Shown here in pieces: positions 22,224 to 33,798 of a DNA stretch of 64,000 bases. The stretch covers positions 522,020 to 586,019 of the forward strand of contig JAJSPD010000031.1 of the NCBI GenBank assembly GCA_021307315.1, read 5' to 3'. Both the position numbers and the translations under genes were made by a program. Under the pieces are notes generated by a model. That model worked only from the letters and a program-made list of their open reading frames with translations. It was not told the origin of the DNA and searched no databases. Each line of letters opens with the position of its first letter. The first letter of the stretch is position 1. Source of the stretch: Bisporella sp. PMI_857 (lineage: Eukaryota > Ascomycota > Leotiomycetes > Helotiales > Helotiaceae).

Positions 22224-25200
22224 TCAGCTCTTGACACTACTCCCAAAACTGCTCATGCTATCCTTCAACTTATCCCCAATTCCGCCTGCCCATGATGGCA
22301 GCTTCATATTCATCCTCAACCGCCCTTCTACAATCGCCTCTACAAGATTGATCAAGCCAAATGTACCTGAACCGATCGCACGGAAGAGAGCCAAGCACGC
22401 CACACTCCAGAGGATAAACTTCAGATAAAAATTATCACCCACACTTTCATTCCCATACGCTTCGCTGACGGCCATGGCAAGAATGGCATTTGAGATCAGC
22501 CAAGAGAGCACCATATATGTTCGCACGTTTTTATAGTAATCCTCCTGTTGTTGTGCTTCCGACACCTCGGGGACAGGCACCTCAATGCGGTCACGTAGAT
22601 TGCGGAGCGCTTCATCATAGCCACTGTCGATATCCAGTTGCTCGGATGGCATCTCAAGCTCAACCGTTGAGCCTTTCCCATGCCCGACAGCTGCTCCTAG
22701 GTCAGTTTTGATAATATTGTCACCCTTAGTTCCCCAGGTGACATCGTGCGTGTTGCAGAAAGCATATACCTGCAAGGTGCAGATGTAGGAGGGAAGAAGG
22801 AGGAAATATTGCGCAGCCGAGGTGAACATATGCCATGGGTCGAGATAGAGGAAGGACATCAGGAAATAGATGCCGACGGTGGAAGCGGTAGAGACAATGA
22901 GGTTGGTGAAGACGTTGTTACCAAGCTTCAGCCCATCTGAGTTATTTTTGAGTTGCTTTACGATGATGTAGATGCAGGCAAAGGTATTATACGCCATGAT
23001 GACGCTATAGACGACCAAAGACGTCATATACAACTTCTTGGAGCCCTGAGGCCGGTTACCCATGGAAAGAATGAATTGTGTACATATTGTAAGGACACAT
23101 GTATATCGCAGAAAAAGGAAGATGACCTTGCCTATTCCATGGCCGAACGGATCGAGGGCCGGATCGGCGAGAGACCCAGAGATAAAGTAGAATGCAAGGT
23201 AAAAGTTGGCTAGCGAAAAGTAGGTGAAGAGGAGTTGGATGGATTGATAGACAAATTCAATGTGAAGGAGGATTTTTCGGGTGAGGGTGTGGTCCGTCCG
23301 CCAGATTTGTTTGAAGTGGACAAGGGAATAAACGGCGGCAAAGAATGCTCCATTCAGCCATCTTCTCCTCTGAGAGATGAACTCAGGCACTGCATCTTCA
23401 AAATATTAGTTTGATTTTGAGAGCTGTAAGAGATAACCTACCTGGCACATCAGTCTCTCCTGTGCAGCTCTTGACATATTTCAGCAGCCACCTCTCATCT
23501 CGTTTCGCTACAAGTTCCCAGCACAGGATGCGATCCTCGGCCAGATACATGTTTGCCGTGAATACATCAGCATTTTGACCATGAAGAGTCTCCCCCTTGA
23601 AATACTGGCTTAAAGGTCCGTGACCAGTATGATCATTTTGCAATGCGTGGTATCGATATGCACTCAACGCGCCAGGTAATACCGTGATGTAGCCAAATAC
23701 ACTCTCCAAAGGCTTATCTAGAATATTCGACATCTTGTACTCGAAGTTTTGTGAAGCAACTAGTGGGTTTAGGAGACCCGTCCCGAACCTGCCTTTCATG
23801 GCTTTGATCTCACCGCAAGCTCCTGCGACATTGGAATCTGTATCGAAAGCCTTCCACAGATGGTACAATGAGTTTCCACCAGGCTTTGTACCGACATCGA
23901 GTAGAATACAGATATTCGGTGTGAGGGCGCGTCCGAAAGCGTTAAAGAACCAACGATGCGAGTTCAGCTTTTTGGCATTTTTCTCTTTTAGGCAGAAAAT
24001 CATTTGGCAAGGCACGATTCCTTTCTCAGCGCCTTTGAACTTTAGATCTGAATCGAGAGACACTTGTGTGGTGTACTCATATACGTGCGCCTGTACCTCT
24101 TTTTGATTAACCAGGTTCTTAGCAATGCCGTCTTGATAGACACCCATAGCCGCAAGAGCATCAAGTGTTCGAGGATGAACCTTCTGTCGACCATCTGATA
24201 CCACGCAAACTACGATTTTTTGCCATCCATGTTCACCCCATGTTCTAGATTTCGAGCGAGAACAAAAATGAGAGATGTTTTTCATGACAGCGTGCATGGT
24301 TCTCGTGAAGTCAATCTCATTCTCATTGTACATGGTAATGCAGATGAAGAGCTCTGTGTCTCTTGTTGTAGATCCGATATTTTGTCGTAATTTATACCCC
24401 TTGGAGACGAAATCATCCGGATCGCAAGTAACCGCCGTATATCGCATGTGGGTGAACTCAATCTCATCTCTCCTTGGCAAGAAACTGTACAAAATCGTAG
24501 GGATTTTACATTCAAGAATGAGTTCGCCATTGATAAGCCTCACCTCCTTCTTCGCCATCTGTGCTTGCCGGACCCCTCTTCGTTCTTGTTTGCCGTCTGG
24601 TGCAGGGCCGTAATGCTGGAAATATCCTTCTGCCTCCTCGCGATCGTCCGCAAGGGTTGAGCTACTCATGTATGATTCCCTTGTCTTCAATCCATGCTTG
24701 GGATCCTTCGTTGGGCTATCTGGCCCGAATATGTCGTCTCCATCACCAATATCTCCTTCAAGTGGGATATGAATGGTCGCATCGTCCGCAAATGTCGAGC
24801 TTCGTGCCGAAGCTCCAGGACCGGAAAAGAGAGGTGCAGGTGGGAGCGGTCGTCTGGGACTACCTCCATATCGGCTCGAAGGAGTTCCGGGTCTAGGTGC
24901 ACCATTCAAGTCTGATGGCTCAAACTGCAAATTTGGCGGAGGGATACCAAAATCTGCAGAACCTCGAGTCTCCCAGGATCGTGTAGGCGACGCCCGCCCT
25001 GTCGGTGAATAAGGGATGTATGTCGATTCTGGAGGAGCCATTGTTGGCGCACTATCGATTATAGAAGGTGCTCTAGAATGTGAAGACGTGACCGTAGGTT
25101 GATATGATCTCCTCGGCGTCAACGGACTATTTGACCTATCGTGTAAGCTCGTCTTGTCTTTCAACTGCACTTTAAGGGTAGCAAGGGGGGGGTTGACAGG

Positions 25201-25641
25201 ATGCCGCAGCAATCTTCTGCGCGAAGGTCCATCTGGGATCTTCGGAAGCTGCTCTGCAAAGCTACTTCCTTTATCAACGGCTCCCAGAGCCACCAAGGAT
25301 GCAGGCGACTTCTTCTGCAACCTGATGGTCCGCATCTGCGGTCCTGTTGGAGCCTTGCTCGAAATGGACTCTCCTTCCTCCTTGAGAGATGACAGATGCT
25401 TCGGAGTATCCGTGGATTTCGTATTCAATTTCACGGCGGGGAGATGCTTCGGGCGCAATGGAGGAGGTACGAGATTGTTTGGTACATACGGCGGTGGCCG
25501 GGTATTTGGTTCATCCTGTGATGTTAATAAGCGTATGTGGGAGGCGCTGCCAGTTTCGCCGGTCGGTGTGCTGCTATTTTCTTCTCCGTAGGAAGGCGGA
25601 TCGTATAAAGGTATTCTTGTTGGAGTATTTGGGTCGTGCAT
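22224..25641 (-). CDS. Chitin synthase, division 1 (class I/II-like)
   Basis: Integral membrane enzyme adding GlcNAc from UDP-GlcNAc to chitin. Two exons, 25641-23442 and 23395-22224, separated by a 46-bp intron (GTAGGT...TTGAAG), give 1123 residues. The acceptor at 23396 was chosen because it yields [16 protein letters not shown]; the next AG would lose two residues. Residues 1 to about 370 are a disordered Pro/Ser-rich N-terminus. The catalytic region starts near [20 protein letters not shown], with [21 protein letters not shown] at 702-704 and QRRRW at 742-746. Several membrane segments follow (for example FQIL-like [20 protein letters not shown]). The [23 protein letters not shown] signature fits class I/II rather than class III. 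The long N-terminus makes it larger than the usual 900 residues. Confidence 0.92.
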
Positions 25642-26888
25642 CGTGAGAACAGGTGCTAGATATGTGATGCGCCTGTGAGTGCGCCGATAAATGATTGGGG
25701 GTCAATATTGATATATTGATATCGCGCTTCAAACTTGCAGTAGATTTGAAATTTTCAATCAGCTTTGCATATGGGATCTGGGGTTTTGAGATCCTGCTCG
25801 TGAATAAATGAGTTTCATGAAATATGTGTATGCACAAACACTGAGGTGCTGTTGACTTTACATGCCGTTTATTTGGTGATCATTGTTGTTGTCATGGCAA
25901 CAGCCGCGAGGCTCAGGGTCGTTATACAAACACCCTTGTCTCCCACATTCCAAAGAGTACCAAGGAATTATTCTTAAGTTTTCAAAGTGTGTTCTGTATG
26001 TATTATTAGTCAAGTAGGCTCTCTCTCTCTCTCTCAGAATTAGGGGCAAAAAAGGCAAGGTGTCGGACAACACCTATCGCCGTCTATCTATGAGATATCA
26101 TGGATGGACTTATACATGAAGCAGATTCCGCGAGGCAATTGGAGGTTGAACTTGACTTTACGGTGCCAAAACTGAATGAAGCTCATCTGATAGAGAGAAC
26201 AGTAGTAGCATTTAGATAGGAAATCTGTAAATGTAAGCCATGGAAATGCTAGTCCAGAGTGTAGAGTGATTTCAGAGAGCATGTGAAAGCATTCTAGACG
26301 CAACTTTAGGAAAAGTGAGATAAAACAAATTGACGGAAATTACTTGAATATAACATGAATTAGGCATTCTGACATGAAATAAGATAATGCAATGCCACAA
26401 GGATTTGGCTCATGGAAAGTCTAAAATGTGACTAGTCACAGAGACATTGTCAAACCGGTATAAAGTGTTTACAAATCTCATTCCACTGCAATTACTATGG
26501 TCACATCTCTAATCACCATAACTACATGTCACATTTCCCCTTAGGAAGTTGGACTTTTGATGAAAGAGATATCTCCTTGATCATTTTAGATCATAAATGT
26601 ACATATCGCTACCCGCCCTGTATCTTCTCTCCAACAAAACTTATTCCTCCGCGAAGTCGTAAAGCCTCTGATCAGGTCTACTGCCTAAAATGGCGGCAGG
26701 AGATCCTTAATGACACAGTAGGGGGTATTTCATGCGGTACCCAACGCCAAGATGAAGATAATAACAAGAAAATTTGAAGCGAGGTATGCTCATCAGTCAA
26801 TGCTGAGATGTGCAGTACTATACAGCGAAGGTGAAGGAGCTAGGCGTTGTAAGGGTATCTTGGAATCGGAAAATACGCTGCCTAGTGT
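25642..26888. other. Intergenic, chitin synthase promoter and MSB2 3' flank
   Basis: No supported gene. A short (CT)n microsatellite lies at about 26019-26034. The stretch 26280-26500 is AT-rich. Short open frames lack recognisable content. Confidence 0.45.
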
Positions 26889-29411
26889 TTAATTCCAGCC
26901 CAGAGAGTTCTCTGCCATCATGGGTGCGGAGATCTGTTGTGTTCGCGCAGACTGTCCTGTTCTTCCGCTTCCCCTGCTATTTCTACTTTCATTCGGTGTA
27001 GAGCCTTGTGAAGTCCGTCCACCAGACACGTAAGCGTTCGCACCACCAATGAGTGCTGGGCTACCAGAATGTCTCATCTCAGAGTGGCTCATGACTGAAC
27101 TGGATCGGCGATGGCTTTGCTTCCGCTTCTTATACCTCCGTGCAATGAAGAACATTGCTGCTCCATAAGCCGCTGCTGCACCAGCAATACCAATGGTGAT
27201 TCCGACAGTGTTCTTCTTTACTGCTGTGCTCGTGTTTTGTGCATTTGTATCGAAGACACCGCTCTCAGTATTGCCTCCTGTTGGAGAAGCGCCACTTCCA
27301 GTTCCCGATGCGTCGGCTCCGGCGAGAGATGAGCCAGGTGTGAGGGGAATTGACACAGAGATGTAACTCATCAACTCATTCACGCTAGGTTCTCCTTGAT
27401 TGTAAAGCTTGGATGTGGGAATCTGCAAATCAAGACGAAGTGTCTCAAACATGTTCTCGGCAATGAAAACATAAGCAAGAGTTGTAACGAAGCCCAATTG
27501 CTTTGTTGTATCAAGCGGGAAAAGACTGTGCATCTTAACCTGACTTGACGTAAGATCTAGGCCGTATTCCAAACCTGTAGGAAGGTATTGCATGATTTGA
27601 GCTGCAGATATGGCATTCTTAGCAACAAAGTCCCAGTTCAAAGGGAATCTGAAGCCAAGCTGAGCTAGAGTCAATCCCTCAGGTGGTACCAAGGACGTGA
27701 CATTGGGATTTGGAATAATTAATGGCAGCGTAGAATCGATTCCAGTCGGCTGTGCAGGTGGAGTAGCACCTGGAGCAAGGGTGGATGATACAGCAATAAT
27801 CAGGGAGGAAGGAAGCCATGTCGAGGCAGTATTTGTTCCAGTAGGTATCACGGTAGTTGGTGGTGGAGTTGAAGTCACTGTATCAGTTGGTGCATCTGTA
27901 GTACCATTGCTTGGAGGAGAAGTTGGTAGATCAGTGGGACTTGGTGTTGGCGTTAGGATAGTCGTGTCATTTCCAGGACCAGCTGTGGGTGTTGGCGTAA
28001 AGGTTGGCCCGCTTGGCCCGCCAGTGGTGGTATCCGTGCCATTATTGCTTGTCGGTGGAGTTACTGTTGGCTGGGAATCGGTTGTAGTTAAGTCAGTCGG
28101 AGTTGGGGTTATAGTTGGCTCAGATGTCGGAGTGGTTATGGTGATGTTGGTATTAGGTGGAAATGGAGTCTCCGTTGGTGTAGTGGTAGGAACATCCGTT
28201 GGTGTAGTGATAGGAATATCTGCTGGAGTTGTGGTGGGAACATCCGTTGGTGCAGTGGTAGGAACGTCTGTTGGCGCGGTAGTAGGACCATCCGTTGGAG
28301 CTGTGGTAGGAACAGCCGTCGGCTCAGTAGTAGGAACATCCGTTGGCAGGGTAGTGGGAACTTCTGTCGGGACTTCGGTTGGGATGGTAGTAGGTATCTC
28401 AGTGGGGATCGTAGTTGGAAGTTCAGTCGGAAGCTCGGTTGGAGGAGTAGTTGGTAGGTCACTCAGAATGCTGGATATAAGAGTACCAAGTGGAATGCCG
28501 GTGGAGGTAGGCTCTGCAGTGGTTTCTGGGATCTCAGTAGATGAGATTGGGGTAGCAACTCCAGTTGATGCGGGTCCCGTCACTCCATCGGTGGTGGGGG
28601 TCACAGTTGGCGCAGAATCTGCGGTCGAAGTAATACCATCCGCAGTGGAGGTTAGCGGGTCTGAGGTTGGTGTGGCTTCTGGTGAGCTTGTTTCCGACGC
28701 TTCTGTGCTTGTAGGAGTGGCAGATGTCCCATCAAAAATAGTCGAGATATCGGAGAGCAGACTACTAAGATCTGGAAGAAGTCCTCCATCAGCTGAAGTA
28801 GCAGCCGTTGTCCCTGCGGTTCCTGAAAATGATACACCAGAAGTGATGGCTTCGCTTGCTGCATCAGATGTAGGAGTAGCATCACTAGATGTGATGATTC
28901 CTGATGGGCCAAACTCAATCCCACTGGAAGTTCCCACGGCACTGGTCTCTTCTGCTGCACCGCTCTCACTGGATGTCGTTGGCAAAACAACAATAGGTGG
29001 TATAACTCCAGTAGAATCGGCCGCGGTGTTGGAATCGTCAGATGTATCTGATGAATCAGAGGCGGATGTTGCGGCTGGAGCAAAGTTGGTGTTAGTGACA
29101 ATGACAGTCGTTACATCGCTCGAAGAATCTGACGAGCTGGTAGGTTGTATTGTTGATCCAGCACTGTCAAAAATATCTCCGGTCGTTATGCCACTTAAAA
29201 AATCAGTAAGTTGACGCCTAGTCGATTGCGAAGATGACGATGATGAAGAGAATAGATCCGCGGTGCTTAGTTTGGTCTCAGAACTAGTTGTATTCCTGAA
29301 TATCTGCCGCTTCATTTGTCTTGGAAAATAGTACTTCGGCCGCTCAACTTCCGCGCTGGCAACAGCCGAAAGAACAGCCACTGAGGCCACGAAAATCGAA
29401 GATGTATGCAT
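26889..29411 (-). CDS. MSB2: Msb2-type signalling mucin
   Basis: Single-pass plasma-membrane mucin that senses surface and osmotic cues upstream of Cdc42 and the filamentation MAPK pathway. Single exon of 840 residues from the ATG at 29411. An in-frame ATG ten codons upstream is less likely because the signal peptide begins directly at MHTSSIFVASVAVLSAVASA. A very long Ser/Thr/Pro-rich ectodomain follows, including PT-type repeats. Then comes a conserved globular part (for example PPEGLTLAQLGFRFPLNWDF and SAAQIMQYLPTGLEYGLDLT), the fungal Msb2 pre-membrane domain. A transmembrane helix lies at about 735-757 (ITIGIAGAAAAYGAAMFFIA), and then a basic cytoplasmic tail of about 83 residues with RRYKKRK. 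The layout is that of Msb2 from plant-pathogenic ascomycetes. Confidence 0.88.
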   Translation of the reverse strand: MHTSSIFVASVAVLSAVASAEVERPKYYFPRQMKRQIFRNTTSSETKLSTADLFSSSSSSSQSTRRQLTDFLSGITTGDIFDSAGSTIQPTSSSDSSSDVTTVIVTNTNFAPAATSASDSSDTSDDSNTAADSTGVIPPIVVLPTTSSESGAAEETSAVGTSSGIEFGPSGIITSSDATPTSDAASEAITSGVSFSGTAGTTAATSADGGLLPDLSSLLSDISTIFDGTSATPTSTEASETSSPEATPTSDPLTSTADGITSTADSAPTVTPTTDGVTGPASTGVATPISSTEIPETTAEPTSTGIPLGTLISSILSDLPTTPPTELPTELPTTIPTEIPTTIPTEVPTEVPTTLPTDVPTTEPTAVPTTAPTDGPTTAPTDVPTTAPTDVPTTTPADIPITTPTDVPTTTPTETPFPPNTNITITTPTSEPTITPTPTDLTTTDSQPTVTPPTSNNGTDTTTGGPSGPTFTPTPTAGPGNDTTILTPTPSPTDLPTSPPSNGTTDAPTDTVTSTPPPTTVIPTGTNTASTWLPSSLIIAVSSTLAPGATPPAQPTGIDSTLPLIIPNPNVTSLVPPEGLTLAQLGFRFPLNWDFVAKNAISAAQIMQYLPTGLEYGLDLTSSQVKMHSLFPLDTTKQLGFVTTLAYVFIAENMFETLRLDLQIPTSKLYNQGEPSVNELMSYISVSIPLTPGSSLAGADASGTGSGASPTGGNTESGVFDTNAQNTSTAVKKNTVGITIGIAGAAAAYGAAMFFIARRYKKRKQSHRRSSSVMSHSEMRHSGSPALIGGANAYVSGGRTSQGSTPNESRNSRGSGRTGQSARTQQISAPMMAENSLGWN
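28136..28462 (-). repeat. PT-rich tandem repeats within MSB2
   Basis: Roughly residues 316-425 of the mucin. Degenerate 8-residue units of the type PT-D/E-V/I-P-TT-x recur about 13 times (for example VPTTAPTD, IPTTIPTE), encoded by near-identical 24-bp units. These are expected sites of O-mannosylation. Unit number is likely to vary between strains. Confidence 0.8.
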
Positions 29412-32400
29412 CCTGGCTGAAATTTTATGTATCTGCGGCAATTATATAAAGAAAAGACGTGTAAATGGTTGGTCTAAAAAGGCAGAAACTCAAAATCTAT
29501 AGACGAAGAGTCAGTACTGGCAAGTACGATGACATGAAGGATGAACTAACTGTCAGGGCAAAATGATTTAACGAGTGTACTTGACAGAGACGTCAAAGAG
29601 TGTGTCTAGAGCATGTTAGTATTTGTCGAGGTTAATTGTTAAGTACGCATGAATGATCCCCACGATCTTCTTCAGCGGCCAGACGGATGACCCATCAGGA
29701 TTGCGACGACCATGTTTCCTTGCGATACGTAGTTCCGCCATACCGCCGACTTTTGAAATAAACTCCCACTCACTTGATCAGATTATAGTATCAGTCGTGA
29801 AATCGCAAATATCGAACTCAAAGGAGTGTGGTGACGAAGTCGTCAGAGGTTGGGGGAGATGTTCAAGTCTTCGATTCGTTCCAGATCATTGACAAGCGAC
29901 CACAACCCACAGCCTCCCGAGGCCCTCGCAATTCGTATGGAAAACCCGAATATAACGTGCGAGCAAGCTGCACGACGACGTTGATGCGTTAGAGGTGAGG
30001 TAAAAGGTCGGGAGGTGGTGACGGCGAGAAGGAGATGGGGGGAGAGAGTAGGAGTAGGAGGTAAGCGGTAGGGCGAAAGGTGTGTTTGCTGGGCTTTTGC
30101 TGGGGGGTGGAGGGCTTAGTGGGCCTCTGCTTACCAGGAGAAGGAAGGATTTCAGGTTCTTCTCATTTCCCTTCCCCAACTTGGGCCTGTGGAACCCACA
30201 TGGACTGGGGGGGGGGATTTAAGGACCCTGGACAGAGTTTACCAGTCGGAGCAACACTTGGCAGCTCCTAAAATGGATATGAAGGGGGTAAAGGGCCAAT
30301 CAGCATGGCACGATCGCATAGCCGAAGGATGATTTACTGGTAAACTGGGTGTTTATCACCCCATGTTCAGCTTGGCGTGTATTGCTGGGCGGGTTTATTG
30401 CCCTGACCAAAAGGGGAGGGGCGCCACGACCCATACTCCCCTTAACCATGTTACTCGAAATAACCGGACGAATGAAAGTGGCTAATCTGTCCTTAGGATG
30501 TTTTGGAATAGGTAGGCTAGCTACTCCAACCCCAATCTCCGATCATCGTGCGGAAACATGGCGTTCGTGTTGGCCCACGTCTCCACCAACCATAGTGCCA
30601 AAACACACAAAAATGTAAAAGGCCCAATTCAAAAAGTCTGGGCCTAATTAGATTGTTGTTGTCATTGAATATCAAATTTTAACATTTCGCACTCCAAAGT
30701 TGAACATTCTCTTTCACACTCTCTGTGCGTACGTGCATGTGAGTGTGTGTGAACAAGTCTTGTGATAAGGGGCTTTACTCTCACAGCACTGTACGGAATA
30801 CAGGGTGGTGTGGCCCTGCATACGCAAGTGACTTTCTTGATGTGGTTAAGTGCACATATGCAGGTGTTGTGCCGGGGCAGCCTGAAATCTCAGAAGATTA
30901 AAATGTTGTGATTTTATTGCAGTAATCAGTAATTTTTCAGCTCTCTAACTGAGGAGCCATGGTAATAATGCCCTATACCAGACCTATGCTTATGGGCTCG
31001 CCCACAATTGATGATCAATATCTCACCTCTCAATCAAACATTGAATCGTTGAAATCTTTTCGAGAGTCCATGCGGCACACTTGTACCTGAGTAAAAATGC
31101 TAACCGCACAGACGGAAATAGTAGCAAAAAATAAATAAATAGCCCGTTGCGTTGGGAGGGTGCCGCCAACATGCTCCACGCAAGCATCCTAAACCAGTTA
31201 AACCACGCTTGTGGCTTGGATAAAACTACCACTCAAATGGTCTCAAGATCGACCATCGCCAGGTCTCTAATCTTAATATTGCACCCCAGCTTACTCATCT
31301 GAGGCAATTGCTGGCGACAACGAAAGTCTTTTGGGAATAAATCCAACTGTCAGACCAGCTGTGTGCAACCTCAAAGAAATTACATAGTCCCAATTTAGGA
31401 GCATCTTACAACGTTCATCAACAATTGAGAAGAGAGCTTCGCCGCAAAGAATCAATAAACATAAGCTGCGGCTGATCTGACGCGACGAGACCTCTCGGAA
31501 AGAGAAAAAAAAAAAAGTCACCTCGCACTGACTCCGAACCACGGGCTTTCCAAAATCAATACCCGTGCTTGCTTCTCCACGCCCGAGCGACGTTGAGAGA
31601 GAGTCCAGGCCCCCAAACCGTTTACGCGAAGTAGATAAGGATCAACAGGTCAAGCAAGTGATGGTGAACACATACATCCCCTTATACAGTAAGGACTTGC
31701 AACCGGCATATCATGGTGCCAGTAATGAATCGCTAAAAAAGAGCTCCCGAGGAGCCGCCTGACAAGTAACCCCCGAGAACGTTGAGCACAACAGTCCAGC
31801 GCGCACAGTATCTGCGTCCACCCTCCCCTTCTCATCTGCCGTCGTCCGAACTCCACTGTAGTGTTGCTGTATATGTTGTGTTCAAATTCTTCGAGGCATG
31901 TAACAAATTCGTTTCAAGGAAGCATTCCGTGGTTCTGGTAGCCCCGTTTCAGTTATCCAGTATGCCCTGCCAGTGGACCTCCAAGACACGAGTTCTTCGG
32001 CCTCATCTGGCGATCGGCAGTTGTTTCGAGAGGGATGCACAAATTGTTGGCCGGTGCATGCAGAGTGAAATTAAGCTCATTTGTTGGAGTTGTTTTCCTG
32101 TCAGATCACAATTGTTTAATTTTCAATGCAAAAGGCGGCTTTACACGTGACCAAGATACATCTCTATCCATGGGTGCTGATACGGATGCGCCTAGCGTAC
32201 ACATACGGCTGGGCGTATATTTTACGAAGCAAACCCCTTTTTCGGTACCACCACTCTACCACTCCTAGTACTGGATTGTAACAAACAAAGGGCAGCAGGA
32301 GGGACTTTAGTATTCTCGAAGGCAATGTAGCAGCTGAAGCCACGACAGTTTAAGTTAGACGCTTTCGTAGTAGCTGCAAGCTTGTAGCCGCTGTACCTGC

Positions 32401-33798
32401 AAGCCTGTAGCTGGCTATAGGCTGGTTACGTCGTTTGCAGCTCTAAAAGTACTGCAGCTGAAGTTTACAGCAGTTTAAGTTTTATGCTATTGTAGTAACT
32501 GCAAGCTTGTATTTTATATCAATACAATACTATTACTATTGCATTTTCTGGTTACGTGTTTTTATAACATACGCGTTTTTACTTGCTATATTGCAATTTT
32601 TCCTGCTGCTTTTTTGTTTATTACAATTCAGTACTAGGAGTAGTACAGTAGTGGTGCCGAAAAGGGAAATAAAAGGGTTTGCTTAGTAAAATATGCGCCC
32701 GACGTATCCGTATCCGTACCCCCTATCCATTTGTCTTAATTTAAGCTTTGGCGCTTTTCTTGTCAACTGAAATTCAGATTGCTCCATCTAGTAGATGCCT
32801 TGTGGAAGAAAGTTTGTACTTCGTATTGATGTCTTTGTCATTCCGTGACTTAATCTAAACCTCCTTAGTCGAGAGGTCATGAGTCCATGTGCTTTGATCA
32901 TTGTTATAAGCCGATGGCTCGAGCATACCGTTAGTGGTTACTTTCATCAGATAAGTGGGCTTGTTCTGTAGTGCAAGCTTAAAAAATCCATAATCTAATG
33001 ATGTTCACTAATACAACTTGGTAAACTGTAGTTCTCATTCTAGTGCTAACCTCTTAAGTTCAACTACACTAGATATGTCATTCTCCGTAGGCTCAACTAG
33101 GGCAACACTACCATGTGTTTACAGTATTAATGAAGTTTAAGCTAATTTTCTTGACTCGTTAATTCAGACCACAGGAAAGGCAGCCGAAAGTCAATCTTCC
33201 TGCAAAGCCGAGCGAATCACTCTTGACTCGTCCTGAACAGCAGTGGTTACCTGTAGCCATGATATTTAAATGAAGCACAATGTGCATGTTCCTGAGAGGG
33301 TTTTGAGGGTTCAGTGAAGTTGAAGGACGCATGGGAAAGGGTAGGAAGTAAGGAGAAGGAGATGGTGATTGAGTATTAAAAGGAGCGAAAATAGAATCCG
33401 GAGCGGAAGTGTTGGAGCCGGATAGCCTTGGATCAGATGTTGAGGACCAGGTCTAAAAGTGCATTGGTCCAGATATCACAGCCCATAGGCTCAATTCTAT
33501 GGTAAATAGACCAAACTATATGTATGCTTTGTTCGAGTACTTAGAAATTACGTTCCACAGAAATCGTATGATTTGTCTGCTGATAATATGCAAAAATTGG
33601 ATCATATATGGAGAGTGGAATTGTGAATATAAAGTAGGTCTTTTTGACATTTCTGTTTTCTCAAGACAACTCCGTCATCCTGTTTCACATGTTTATTCAT
33701 GAATGTCTTGGTGATGGTTCAGGTCTCAGATAGCAAGTGCTGCGCCTTGCCTATTAGTCTACGTATCTTGTAAATGAAACATGGTTAGAGATAGCTTT
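29412..33798. other. 4.4-kb gene-poor stretch upstream of MSB2
   Basis: No protein-coding gene can be supported. The part next to 29412 must hold the MSB2 promoter, which is often long in fungi. It contains a G run near 30208-30216, TG/CA-rich microsatellite-like DNA near 30720-30755, a tRNA-like fold on the minus strand near 31140-31215 (not convincing), and the MITE listed separately at 32172-32722. Confidence 0.5.
32172..32722. mobile_element. 551-bp hAT-like MITE with long degenerate terminal inverted repeats
   Basis: The two ends are inverted copies over about 100 bp: the left arm (GGGTGCTGATACGGATGCGC ... TATTTTACGAAGCAAACCC ... CTCCTAGTACTG) matches the reverse complement of the right arm with scattered differences. 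The element is flanked by a perfect 8-bp direct repeat, CTATCCAT, at 32164-32171 and 32723-32730, which is the duplication length of hAT elements. The interior has no open frame of note but contains two direct repeats of about 58 bp, at 32330-32388 and 32454-32511, beginning GCAGCTGAAG and ending CTGCAAGCTTGTA. Non-autonomous; the superfamily is inferred from duplication length only. Confidence 0.8.

Noticed and set aside
27697..29214. 505-codon plus-strand frame read as a Gly/Val-rich repeat protein
   Set aside because: Complement of the MSB2 Thr/Pro repeats; the minus strand has signal peptide, conserved domain and membrane helix.
30349..30618. 89-codon frame upstream of MSB2
   Set aside because: No recognisable protein features and isolated in noncoding DNA.
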